The notes under the pieces were generated by a model. The model worked only from the letters and a program-made list of their open reading frames with translations, was not told the DNA's origin and did no database searches. Shown piece by piece: positions 14,264 through 21,798 of a stretch of 21,798 nucleotides of DNA. The DNA comes from DATJPD01 sp035506575 (lineage in GTDB: Bacteria > Pseudomonadota > Alphaproteobacteria > CACIAM-22H2), in NCBI GenBank assembly GCA_035506575.1, contig DATJPD010000136.1:1-21798 (forward strand), written 5' to 3'. The position numbers and the translations under genes are program-made. Positions within the stretch are counted from its first letter, which is position 1; every line of letters begins with the position of its first letter.

Positions 14264-15652
14264 ATGGCCAGTAAGTGGAATCCTGAATCCTGGAGAGGCA
14301 AGCCGGGCCGGCAGATGCCGGACTACCCGGACGCACCCGCGTTGGCCACGGTCGAGCGCCGGCTGCGCAGCTTTCCCCCGCTCGTCTTCGCCGGCGAGGC
14401 GCGGGCGCTGAAGGCGTCGCTTGCCAAGGTCGCGGACGGCAAGGCGGTGCTGCTTCAGGGCGGCGACTGCGCCGAGAGCTTCGCCGAGTTCAGCGCCGAC
14501 AACATCCGCGATTCGTTCAAGGTCCTGCTGCAGATGACCGTCGTCTTGATGTACGGCGCGGGTCTGCCGGTGGTGAAGATCGGGCGACTTGCGGGGCAGT
14601 TCGCGAAGCCGCGCTCGGCCGACACCGAGACGCAAGGATCGGTCACCTTGCCCGCCTATCGCGGCGACATCATCAACGGAATCGAGTTCACGCCCGAGGC
14701 GCGCACCCCCGACCCGCAGCGCATGCTGCAGTCCTACGCGCAGGCCGCCTCCACCCTGAACCTCCTGCGCGCGTTCTCGCATGGCGGCTACGCCGACCTC
14801 CACCGCGTGCACGGCTGGACCTTGGGCTTCGTCGACCGCAGCCCGGCGGGCGAGAAGTTCCGGGCGCTCGCCGACCGCATCGCCGAGGCGCTGACGTTCA
14901 TGGAGGCGTGCGGCCTCACCGCCGAGCAGACGCCGCAGATCCGCGAGGCGGATTTCTTCACCTCCCACGAAGCGCTCCTGCTGCCGTACGAGCAGGCCCT
15001 GACCCGGGTCGATTCCACGACCGGCGACTGGTACGACTGCTCGGCGCATATGGTGTGGATCGGCGACCGCACGCGCCAGCTCGACGGCGCGCATGTCGAG
15101 TTCTGCCGCGGCATCAAGAACCCGCTCGGCCTCAAATGCGGGCCCAGCTCCGATCCCGACGAGCTCATCCGGCTGATCGACATCCTGAACCCGGAGAACG
15201 AGCCCGGCCGGCTCACGCTCATCACCCGCATGGGCTCGGACAAGGTGGCAACCAAGCTGGCGCCGCTGGTGCGCCGCGTGCAGCGCGAGGGCCGCAAGGT
15301 CGTATGGTCGTGCGATCCCATGCACGGCAACACGATCAAGTCGACCACCGGCTACAAGACGCGGCCGTTCGACCACATCCTGACCGAGCTGCGTGCCTTC
15401 CTCGACATCCTGCCGGGCGAGGGCGCCTATGCCGGCGGGGTGCATTTCGAGATGACCGGCCAGAACGTGACCGAATGCACGGGCGGGGCCGAGGCGATCG
15501 ACGACAAGGCGCTCGCCGACCGCTACCACACGCATTGCGACCCGCGGCTCAACGCCAGCCAGGCGCTCGAGCTTGCGTTCCTGATCGCCGAAAGCCTCAA
15601 GCACTCGCGTCTCAACGGGCTGGGTACGCGCCGCGCCGCCGCGGCGCAATAG
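14264..15652 (+). CDS. 3-deoxy-7-phosphoheptulonate synthase, class II
   Basis: The 462-aa enzyme condenses phosphoenolpyruvate and erythrose 4-phosphate, the first shikimate-pathway step. It is the class II (plant/Mycobacterium-like) type: LLQGGDCAESFAEFSADNIR carries the metal-binding C69, followed by KIGRLAGQFAKPRS, SSDPDELIRLIDILNPENEPGRLTL (shown here as a landmark), VWSCDPMHGNT with the metal histidine, and HFEMTGQNVTECTGG with the metal glutamate. Length is normal for the family. It opens an operon: the phosphoribosyltransferase gene starts 13 bp after its stop. Its upstream region holds the palindrome described separately, the only obvious regulatory signal for the whole operon. Confidence 0.95.
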   Translation: MASKWNPESWRGKPGRQMPDYPDAPALATVERRLRSFPPLVFAGEARALKASLAKVADGKAVLLQGGDCAESFAEFSADNIRDSFKVLLQMTVVLMYGAGLPVVKIGRLAGQFAKPRSADTETQGSVTLPAYRGDIINGIEFTPEARTPDPQRMLQSYAQAASTLNLLRAFSHGGYADLHRVHGWTLGFVDRSPAGEKFRALADRIAEALTFMEACGLTAEQTPQIREADFFTSHEALLLPYEQALTRVDSTTGDWYDCSAHMVWIGDRTRQLDGAHVEFCRGIKNPLGLKCGPSSDPDELIRLIDILNPENEPGRLTLITRMGSDKVATKLAPLVRRVQREGRKVVWSCDPMHGNTIKSTTGYKTRPFDHILTELRAFLDILPGEGAYAGGVHFEMTGQNVTECTGGAEAIDDKALADRYHTHCDPRLNASQALELAFLIAESLKHSRLNGLGTRRAAAAQ

Positions 15653-15665
15653 CGAAGAGCTGACC

Positions 15666-16823
15666 ATGGAAGGCCGCGCGGACGTACCGACGCCGGGGCC
15701 CGGCGAGGTCGAACGACTCTCCGACAAGTATTTCATCAAGACCAAGGCCGTGGTCGAGCGTTTCGGCGACGTGACGGTGACCTATGCCGTGTTCATGCGC
15801 CGGCCGGTGATCTTCACGCCGCGGCTGGCGATCAACTGGCTGAACGCGATCGCGCTGGCGCGCGGCACGCGCTTCGATATCCAGCTTCACCACCGGGAGG
15901 GGGCGTGGGTCGGCGCCGGTGAGCCGCTCCTGTACATCACGGGCTCGCTCCGCCACCTCATCGATCTCGAGACGATCTATCTGCAGAAGATCGGCCCGGC
16001 CTGCGTCGCCGCCTACAACGCGTACGCGATGTGCGTCGACCTGCCGAAGGTGGCGTTCATGGCCATGGACGCGCGCCACTGCGCGGGCGGCGATATGGCC
16101 GAGATGATGGCCTATGCCGCTTCCGTCGGGTCCGAGACCGCCAGGCGCGAGGCGGGTGCGGTCGGTTTCATCGGCAACGCGACCGACGCGACCGCGCATT
16201 ATTTCGGCCGCGACCAGGGCCTCGGCACCATGCCGCACGTCCTCATCGGCTACGCCGGCTCGACCGTGCGCGCGGCCGAGATGTTCGACGAGACGTTTCC
16301 CGACGATCAGCTCATGACCGTGCTGGTCGACTATTTCGGCCGCGAGATCACCGATGCGCTCGCCGTGTGCCGCCGCTTTCCCGAGCGCGCCGCGGCCGGC
16401 CGCCTCGCGTTCCGCCTCGACACGCATGGCGGCCGCTACATCGAGGGGCTCGACATCGGCGGCTCCTACGCCGTGCTCGACCGTCATGCCCCGCGTTCGA
16501 TCCGCGGCTACCGCACGGAATCCGAGCTGCGCTACCTGGTCGGCACGGGCGTGTCGGCCGCCTCGATCTGGCACATGCGCGAGCAGCTCGACGCGGCAGG
16601 CTTCGACAAGGTCAAGATCGTGGCCTCGTCGGGCTTCACCCCCGCCAAGTGCAAGACGATGGCCGTGGCCGAGGCGCCGATCGACATCATCGGCACCGGC
16701 TCCTACCTGCCGGACAGCTGGACCGAGACCTACGCGACCGCGGACATCATCGCCTATGACGGCAAGCCGCTCGTGAAGCTCGGCCGCGAGTTCCTGCTGC
16801 GTCGCGACGGGAGCGGCGAGTGA
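15666..16823 (+). CDS. Nicotinate phosphoribosyltransferase-like protein
   Basis: The 385-aa protein probably makes nicotinate mononucleotide from nicotinate and PRPP in NAD salvage. The first part (YFIKTKAVVERFGDVTVTYA) and the barrel segments FMAMDARHCAGGDMAEMMAY, VGFIGNATDATAHYFG and HVLIGYAGSTVRAAEMF fit the short archaeal-type (TA1145-like) nicotinate phosphoribosyltransferases rather than classical PncB. RLDTHGGRYIEGLDIGG and KIVASSGFTPAKC are likely phosphoribosyl-contact loops, and DIIGTGSYLPDSW closes the barrel. Context supports the assignment: its stop overlaps the NAD synthetase start by 4 bases (GTGA). Family membership is fairly sure; exact substrate (nicotinate, nicotinamide or another base) is inferred. 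Confidence 0.8.
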   Translation: MEGRADVPTPGPGEVERLSDKYFIKTKAVVERFGDVTVTYAVFMRRPVIFTPRLAINWLNAIALARGTRFDIQLHHREGAWVGAGEPLLYITGSLRHLIDLETIYLQKIGPACVAAYNAYAMCVDLPKVAFMAMDARHCAGGDMAEMMAYAASVGSETARREAGAVGFIGNATDATAHYFGRDQGLGTMPHVLIGYAGSTVRAAEMFDETFPDDQLMTVLVDYFGREITDALAVCRRFPERAAAGRLAFRLDTHGGRYIEGLDIGGSYAVLDRHAPRSIRGYRTESELRYLVGTGVSAASIWHMREQLDAAGFDKVKIVASSGFTPAKCKTMAVAEAPIDIIGTGSYLPDSWTETYATADIIAYDGKPLVKLGREFLLRRDGSGE

Positions 16824-18487
16824 GCGACCAACTCACCTTGGCCCTGGCGCAGCTCAACCCGACGGTCGGCGACCTTCCGGGCAACATGGCGCGCATCCGC
16901 GACGCGTGGAAGACGGCGGCAGCACTCAAGGCCGACCTCGTCGTGTATTCGGAGCTGGTCGTCTCCGGCTATCCGCCCGAGGACCTCGTGCTCAAGCGCG
17001 CCTTCCAGCGCGCGGTCGAGCAGGCGGTGAACGAGCTAGCGGCTGAGACGGCGCAAGGCGGACCGCCGATGCTGGTCGGCACGCCGTGGGTCAGCGAGGA
17101 CAAGCTCTACAACGCAGCGCTCCTTCTCGACGGCGGCAAGGTTGCCGCCGCGCGCTTCAAGCACGAGCTGCCGAACTACGGCGTGTTCGACGAGAAGCGC
17201 GTGTTCGCCGCCGGTCCGATGCCGGGCCCGATCTCGTTCCGGGGCGTGCGGCTGGGCATCCCGATCTGCGAGGACATCTGGCTGCCCGACGTGCCCGAGT
17301 GCCTGGCCGAGTCCGGGGCCGAGATTCTGATCGTGCCCAACGGCAGCCCGTTCGAGACCGACAAGCCCGACGAGCGGCTCAACCTCGCGGTCGCGCGCAC
17401 CAAGGAGACCGGGCTGCCGCTCGTCTACGTCAACCAGGTCGGCGGGCAGGACGAGCTGGTGTTCGACGGCGCGTCGTTCGTGCTCAACGCCGACCAGAAC
17501 CTCGCCGTGCAGGCGCCGGCCTGGGGTGAGGCGGTGACCCTGGCCAGGTTCGCGCGCAACGGCAACGGCGCCTGGTCGTGTGCCGCGGGCGAGATCGTCA
17601 AGCCGCCCGAGCCCCTGGAGGCGGTCTATCGCGCCCTGATGATCGGCTTCGGCGACTACGTGACCAAGAACCGTTTCCCCGGTGTCATCCTCGGCCTCTC
17701 GGGCGGCATCGATTCCGCGATCACCGCCGCGATCGCGGTCGACGCGCTGGGGCCGGACAAGGTGCGCGCGGTCATGATGCCCTCGCCCTACACCTCGCAA
17801 GAGAGCCTCGACGACGCGGCCGAGGTCGCACGCCTGCTCGGCATCCGGTACGACACGATCGGCATCGGCCCGGCCATGAAGGCCTTCGAGGAGATGCTGC
17901 GCGGCTCCTTCGCCGGCAAGCCGGCGGACACCACCGAGGAGAACGTGCAGTCGCGCGCCCGCGGCATCACCCTGATGGCGCTCTCCAACAAATTCGGCCA
18001 CATGGTCGTGTCGACCGGCAACAAGTCCGAGATGTCGGCCGGGTACGCGACCCTTTACGGCGACATGTGCGGCGGCTTCGCGCTTTTGAAGGACGTCTAC
18101 AAGACCGAGGTGTTCCGGCTCGCGCGCTGGCGCAACCAGGTATTCCCCGAAGGCGCCAAGGGCCCGGTGGGCCGGGTCATGCCCGAGCGCGTCATCACCA
18201 AGCCGCCATCGGCCGAGCTCAAGCCGGACCAGACGGACGAGGGCTCGTTCGGCTTCTCCTACACCGAACTCGACGACGTGCTGCACTGCCTGATCGAGAA
18301 GGAGATGCCGGTCGCCGACATCGTCGCGCGCGGGCACAGCGAAGCCACGGTCAACCGGATCTGGCGCATGCTCGACATCGCCGAGTACAAGCGTCGCCAG
18401 GCGCCGCCCGGCGTGAAGATCACCCGCCGCGCGTTCGGCCGCGACCGCCGCTATCCGATCACCAACGGATTCCGCGCGCCGCGATGA
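16820..18487 (+). CDS. nadE: NAD+ synthase, glutamine-hydrolysing
   Basis: The 555-aa two-domain enzyme makes NAD from deamido-NAD, ATP and glutamine. The N-terminal nitrilase-like amidase has its Glu-Lys-Cys triad as E45 (YSELVVSGYPPEDL), K114 (FKHELPNYGVFDE) and C150 (LGIPICEDIW). The C-terminal synthetase has the ATP-pyrophosphatase loop SGGIDS (294-299), MMPSPYTSQESLDDA and VSTGNKSEMSAGYATLYGDM. Length is usual for the glutamine-dependent form. It starts at GTG within the preceding stop and ends with an ATGA overlap with cysS, so it is the middle of a translationally coupled operon. Confidence 0.96.
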   Translation: MSDQLTLALAQLNPTVGDLPGNMARIRDAWKTAAALKADLVVYSELVVSGYPPEDLVLKRAFQRAVEQAVNELAAETAQGGPPMLVGTPWVSEDKLYNAALLLDGGKVAAARFKHELPNYGVFDEKRVFAAGPMPGPISFRGVRLGIPICEDIWLPDVPECLAESGAEILIVPNGSPFETDKPDERLNLAVARTKETGLPLVYVNQVGGQDELVFDGASFVLNADQNLAVQAPAWGEAVTLARFARNGNGAWSCAAGEIVKPPEPLEAVYRALMIGFGDYVTKNRFPGVILGLSGGIDSAITAAIAVDALGPDKVRAVMMPSPYTSQESLDDAAEVARLLGIRYDTIGIGPAMKAFEEMLRGSFAGKPADTTEENVQSRARGITLMALSNKFGHMVVSTGNKSEMSAGYATLYGDMCGGFALLKDVYKTEVFRLARWRNQVFPEGAKGPVGRVMPERVITKPPSAELKPDQTDEGSFGFSYTELDDVLHCLIEKEMPVADIVARGHSEATVNRIWRMLDIAEYKRRQAPPGVKITRRAFGRDRRYPITNGFRAPR

Positions 18488-19896
18488 CCGTCAGCACGCC
18501 CAAGCTGCGCTTCTACAACACGCTGACGCGGCGCCAGGAAGAGCTGGTGCCGATCGATCCGCAGAACGTGCGGATGTATGTCTGCGGGCCGACGGTCTAC
18601 GACTTCGCCCATATCGGAAACGCGCGGCCGGTGGTCGTGTTCGACGTGCTCTACCGCCTGTTGAAGCATGCCTATCCGAAGGTCACGCATGTCCGCAACA
18701 TCACCGACGTCGACGACAAGATCATGGCCGCCTCGCGCGAGAGCGGCGACCCCATCGACGCGATCACCGCCCGTACGGCCAAGGCCTACCACGACGACAT
18801 GGGAGCGCTGGGCGCCCTGCCGCCCGATGTCGAGCCGCGCGCCACCCAGCACATCCCGCAGATGATCCGCATGATCGAGACCTTGATCGCGGGCGGCTTT
18901 GCGTATCCGGCCGAGGGCCACGTGCTGTTCAGCGTCGCGACCAAGCCGGATTACGGCAAGCTCTCCGGCCGCTCGCGCGACGAGATGATCGCCGGTGCCC
19001 GCGTCGAGGTGGCCCCCTACAAGAAGGACCCGGCCGATTTCGTCCTGTGGAAGCCGAGCACGCCGGATCAGCCCGGCTGGGACAGCCCCTGGGGCCGCGG
19101 CCGGCCCGGCTGGCACATCGAGTGCTCCGCCATGAGCGAGGCCTATCTCGGCCAGTCGTTCGATATCCACGGCGGCGGCCACGACCTCATCTTTCCGCAT
19201 CACGAGAACGAGATCGCGCAGAGCGAATGCGCCCATCATGGCGCGCCGTTCGTGCGCATGTGGATGCACAACGGCTTCCTCACCGTGAACGGCGAGAAGA
19301 TGTCGAAGAGCCTCGGCAACTTCTTCACGGTGCGCGACCTGCTCGGCAAATGGCCGGCGGAGGCGATCCGGCTCTTGCTCCTGAAGACGCATTACCGGGC
19401 ACCGCTCGACTTCACCGAGGATGGCCTGCGCCAGGCGCGGGTCGAGCTCGACCGGTTCTACAACGCGCTGCAGAAATTCGATCCCGGCGAGCGCCTCTAC
19501 GATGTCGCCAGCGGCCTCACGCCGCCGGTCGACGTGCTCGATGCGCTGGCCGACGACCTCAACACGCCGCTGGCCGTGGCGCGGCTGCACGAGCACGCGA
19601 ATGCCGCGTTCCAGTCCGCGGCCGTATCGCACGAGCCCGGCCCGCAGGTCACGGCGCTGTTCGCCGGCGCGCGGCTGCTGGGTCTCTTCGGTCAGCGGCC
19701 GCAGGCCTGGTTCCGTGGTGCCGGGCCTGCCGCCACGGGCCTCGGCGATGCCGAGATCGAGCAGCAGATCCAGGCCCGGCTGGCGGCGCGCAAGGCCAAG
19801 GACTTCAAGGAGGCGGACCGGATCCGCGACGACCTCAAGGCCAAGGGCGTGCTGCTCGAGGACGGGCCCAAGGGCACGACGTGGCGCCGGGCCTAG
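18484..19896 (+). CDS. cysS: Cysteinyl-tRNA synthetase
   Basis: The 470-aa class I aminoacyl-tRNA synthetase charges tRNA-Cys. C34 in MYVCGPTVYD and the HIGN signature (43-46) open the catalytic domain. The other zinc ligands are in GWHIECSAMS and FPHHENEIAQSE, and KMSKS occurs in VNGEKMSKSLGNFF. The C-terminal DALR-like helical region follows, ending ARKAKDFKEADRIRDDLKAK, a usual CysRS tail. I chose ATG 18484, which overlaps the nadE stop; the open frame extends back to 17578 only as an alternate frame of nadE. Confidence 0.97.
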   Translation: MTVSTPKLRFYNTLTRRQEELVPIDPQNVRMYVCGPTVYDFAHIGNARPVVVFDVLYRLLKHAYPKVTHVRNITDVDDKIMAASRESGDPIDAITARTAKAYHDDMGALGALPPDVEPRATQHIPQMIRMIETLIAGGFAYPAEGHVLFSVATKPDYGKLSGRSRDEMIAGARVEVAPYKKDPADFVLWKPSTPDQPGWDSPWGRGRPGWHIECSAMSEAYLGQSFDIHGGGHDLIFPHHENEIAQSECAHHGAPFVRMWMHNGFLTVNGEKMSKSLGNFFTVRDLLGKWPAEAIRLLLLKTHYRAPLDFTEDGLRQARVELDRFYNALQKFDPGERLYDVASGLTPPVDVLDALADDLNTPLAVARLHEHANAAFQSAAVSHEPGPQVTALFAGARLLGLFGQRPQAWFRGAGPAATGLGDAEIEQQIQARLAARKAKDFKEADRIRDDLKAKGVLLEDGPKGTTWRRA

Positions 19897-19984
19897 AGCC
19901 TCGCGCGGTTGTGATCCGCCGCCATGATCGGCCGACCGCATTGTCGCGTATAACGACCGTGAGAACCGGACAGAGGGGACGATC

Positions 19985-20410
19985 ATGAGAACGCTCGCGC
20001 GGAATCTGGCGCTGCTGGCCATAGTCGCGCTCGCCGGTTGCGCTGGTCAGTCGGAGCCCACGCTCTATCAGCGGCTCGGCGGAACGCCGGGCATTGCCGC
20101 CGTGGTCGACGATTTCGTCGACAACGTGCGCGCCGATCCGGTCGTCAACAAGCGCTTCCAGGGCGTCGATATCGACCACACCAAGGCGATGCTGACCGAA
20201 CTGATCTGCAAGGACACAGGCGGTCCGTGCGCCTATACCGGCCGCTCCATGAAGGACACGCATCGCGGCATGGACATCTCGGACGCCGAGTTCAACGCGA
20301 TGGCCGGCGACATGGCTAAAACTCTTGACAAATTCAAGCTTCCGCAGCGCGAGCGCAGCGACGTGCTGGCGCTCCTAAACTCGATGCGCGGCGACATCGT
20401 CGGGCAGTAG
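19985..20410 (+). CDS. Group I truncated haemoglobin with lipoprotein signal
   Basis: The protein is 141 aa and has AGAGGGGA as its ribosome-binding site. Residues 1-19 form a lipoprotein signal (lipobox LAGC, C19), so it should be anchored outside the cytoplasm. The globin domain begins LYQRLGGTPGIAAVVDDFV and contains TGGPCAYTGRSMKDTHRGMD, where H93 is the expected proximal haem ligand in the MK-x2-H motif. At the B10 position (V45, in DDFVDNV), group I globins such as mycobacterial trHbN have a tyrosine that stabilises bound ligand; here it is valine. C75 and C82 may form a disulfide. It sits 88 bp after cysS and 9 bp before the cupredoxin gene, suggesting a redox or gas-related role. Confidence 0.88.
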   Translation: MRTLARNLALLAIVALAGCAGQSEPTLYQRLGGTPGIAAVVDDFVDNVRADPVVNKRFQGVDIDHTKAMLTELICKDTGGPCAYTGRSMKDTHRGMDISDAEFNAMAGDMAKTLDKFKLPQRERSDVLALLNSMRGDIVGQ

Positions 20411-20419
20411 AATAAGCGC

Positions 20420-20776
20420 ATGAGGCAGTCTCGACTCGATTGGCGCTTCGCGGCGGCTCTGCCCGGGATCGCCGTTGCGGCGGCGTTGGCCACGCACATG
20501 GCGCTCGCGCAGGGTGCCTCCTCGGCGACCGTGACCCAGCAGGACATCGCCTTCCATCCTGCGCGCGTCGAGATCAAGGCGGGCGGCACGGTGACCTTCA
20601 TCAACGAGGATCCGTTCGGTCACAACGTGTACTCGGAGACGCCGGGCGGGGAGTTCGATCTCGGCCGCCAGAAGGATGGACAGAAGGACGTCGTCACGTT
20701 CAAGAAGGCCGGCAGCTTTGTCGCGCAGTGCCGAATCCACCCGAAAATGCGGCTGGAAATCGTCGTCACGCCGTAG
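20420..20776 (+). CDS. Exported cupredoxin (type 1 copper protein, amicyanin/plastocyanin-like)
   Basis: The protein is 118 aa. The N-terminal 31 residues, hydrophobic from residue 10 (FAAALPGIAVAAALATHMAL), form a signal peptide with cleavage near ALA-QG. The mature domain reads VTQQDIAFHPARVEIKAGGT, then the first copper ligand H68 in DPFGHNVYS, and the C-terminal loop C104-x2-H107-x2-M110 (AQCRIHPKM). All four type 1 copper ligands are present, with the short ligand loop of amicyanin. It probably carries single electrons in the periplasm. The gap to the truncated haemoglobin gene is 9 bp, so they are likely co-expressed. The partner oxidase or dehydrogenase is not in the window. Confidence 0.9.
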   Translation: MRQSRLDWRFAAALPGIAVAAALATHMALAQGASSATVTQQDIAFHPARVEIKAGGTVTFINEDPFGHNVYSETPGGEFDLGRQKDGQKDVVTFKKAGSFVAQCRIHPKMRLEIVVTP

Positions 20777-20801
20777 CCGCGTTTTGCGATAAGCTTTATC
20801 C

Positions 20802-20900
20802 GTCATGCCCGGACTTGTTCCGGGCATCCACGTCGGGCCACAAGCATACGTCTACGATTTGCTCGCCGACGTGGATCGCCGGGACAAGCCCGGCGATGAC
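20802..20900. repeat. Dispersed palindromic repeat, family A, complete copy
   Basis: The left arm 20802-20833 (GTCATGCCCGGACTTGTTCC to GGGCATCCACGT) and right arm 20869-20900 (ACGTGGATCGCCGGGACAAG to CCCGGCGATGAC) are near-perfect reverse complements around a 35-bp centre. The left arm also matches the single arm at 3182-3213. Located 30 bp before the histidine kinase start, it can form a long hairpin and may end the globin/cupredoxin transcript. Confidence 0.85.
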
Positions 20901-20929
20901 GACAGGAGGAGAGGCGGCAGGGCAGATCC

Positions 20930-21798
20930 ATGTCCATTCGGACGAAGCTTCTGGGAGCGTTTCTGCTGGCGACCTTGGGGGCGGCCATCCTCGGCACGAC
21001 CGCTCTGTTCGCCACGTGGTCGCTCGGCCAGCTCGCGATCCGCATGTTCGACCAGCCGCTGATGACGGTGAACTTCGCGCGTTCCGCGCAGACGGATTTC
21101 GCGGCGATGGAGCTGGCCGACCGCGACGCGGCCTCGCCCGACCCGCAGCTGCGGGCGGAGGCGCTCAAGACCCTCGACGACCGGATGAAGGTGCTGCTCG
21201 AGGACCTGCAGGTGGCCGATGAGCGCGGTCATTCGTCCAACGTCATGCACATGGCAGCCGAAATCCGCGGCTACGTGAAGGACTGGCCCGCGGCGGCTGC
21301 GGCGGCGCGCGACGCTGGCTCTGCCGACGCGATGGCGCTCGCCGCGTCGCGCGACGCCCTCGGCAAGAAGATCCGGGCCGAGCTCGAGGTCCTGGTGCAG
21401 ATCGCGGCCGACGAGGGCTTCGTGTTCCGCGAGGACGCCCAGCGCATCATCGGCGAGACCCGGCTGTGGAGCGCGGTGATCATGGCCGTTCTGGTCGTGA
21501 TCTGCGTGCTGATCACGTTCGTCCTCGCCCGCACGCTCGTGCGGCCGCTCGGCATCATGACCCGCAAAATGATCAAGATTGCCCGCGGCGACGAGGACCT
21601 CGACGTTCCTTACATGGAGCGCCGCGACGAGATCGGCGACATGGCGCGCTCGCTCGACGTGTTCAAGAACGTCATGCTCGAGGTGCGGGAGGCCAAGGAG
21701 GTGGCGGAGGCCGCGACCAAGGCGAAGTCCGAGTTCCTGGCCATGATGAGCCACGAGATCCGCACGCCGATGAACGGCGTGCTCGGGATGACGCGGCT
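20930..21798 (+). CDS. Membrane sensor histidine kinase, N-terminal part, partial
   Basis: The frame runs from ATG 20930 to the right edge without a stop (289 complete codons, read by hand). An AGGG lies 8 bases upstream. Residues about 7-30 form a first membrane segment. An Ala/Asp-rich helical region (35-178), probably a periplasmic four-helix sensor, follows, and LWSAVIMAVLVVICVLITFV (179-198) is the second membrane segment. A HAMP linker follows (RTLVRPLGIM to ERRDEIGDMARSLDVFK), then a short coiled segment and the HisKA H-box KSEFLAMMSHEIRTPMNGVL, with phospho-accepting H275. The MNGVLGM form is typical of hybrid kinases, so a receiver domain may follow outside the window. The signal sensed is unknown; the neighbours are periplasmic haem and copper proteins. 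Confidence 0.92.
   Translation, partial: MSIRTKLLGAFLLATLGAAILGTTALFATWSLGQLAIRMFDQPLMTVNFARSAQTDFAAMELADRDAASPDPQLRAEALKTLDDRMKVLLEDLQVADERGHSSNVMHMAAEIRGYVKDWPAAAAAARDAGSADAMALAASRDALGKKIRAELEVLVQIAADEGFVFREDAQRIIGETRLWSAVIMAVLVVICVLITFVLARTLVRPLGIMTRKMIKIARGDEDLDVPYMERRDEIGDMARSLDVFKNVMLEVREAKEVAEAATKAKSEFLAMMSHEIRTPMNGVLGMTR

Noticed and set aside
17036..20022. Long minus-strand frames opposite nadE and cysS
   Set aside because: Same high-GC shadow effect; the plus-strand genes have all catalytic motifs.
1..21798. CRISPR arrays, tRNA or rRNA genes, transposases, integrases, phage genes
   Set aside because: I saw no spaced direct repeats, no tRNA-like sequence and no recombinase motifs in any frame that I read. 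Short RNAs cannot be excluded by eye.

Overview
The window is GC-rich, densely coded bacterial chromosome. Several things point to an alphaproteobacterium: a glutathione reductase with a GTCVLRGCVPKK redox site, a class II DAHP synthase, a two-domain NAD synthetase, many solute-binding-protein genes, and dispersed palindromic repeats of the GTCATGCCCGGGCTTGTCCC type. This placement is inference and I cannot name a genus.

Layout. (1) 1-1239, minus: the TPR half of a probable SPINDLY/OGT-type (GT41) glycosyltransferase that leaves the left edge. It diverges from a small exported cupin (1303-1746) that has lost two of its three metal histidines. (2) 1915-5930, plus: a branched-chain-amino-acid-type ABC importer (binding protein, LivH-, LivM- and LivG-like) with no LivF. 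(3) 5934-13384: an accessory block. Two paralogous 2-oxoglutarate/Fe(II) oxygenases are each next to an orphan NMT1/SsuA-type binding protein. They flank a flavin monooxygenase gene that is packed against a glutathione reductase gene. A 135-bp truncated copy of the monooxygenase 5' end lies 608 bp upstream of the intact copy, with a gene for a small exported protein between them. (4) 13385-14164, minus: a YdcF/ElyC-like membrane protein. (5) 14264-19896, plus: a tight housekeeping operon of class II DAHP synthase, a nicotinate phosphoribosyltransferase-like protein, NAD synthetase and cysteinyl-tRNA synthetase. A perfect palindrome overlaps the ribosome-binding site of its first gene. (6) 19985-20776, plus: a lipoprotein truncated haemoglobin and an exported cupredoxin. 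A palindromic repeat follows, then the start of a membrane histidine kinase that leaves the right edge.

How the genes may work together. Region 3 looks like uptake and oxidation of small organic molecules: periplasmic capture, oxygenase attack (2OG/Fe and flavin), and glutathione upkeep. The substrate cannot be read from sequence, and no permease or ATPase for the two orphan binding proteins lies in the window. Region 5 couples entry to the shikimate pathway with NAD salvage and completion. Region 6 puts a haem protein and a copper protein outside the cytoplasm beside a sensor kinase.

No tRNA, rRNA, CRISPR array, transposase or integrase was seen. No gene-free stretch exceeds 300 bases; the longest, 7940-8204, holds the monooxygenase relic. 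Many long antisense frames are by-products of high GC and are not listed as genes.
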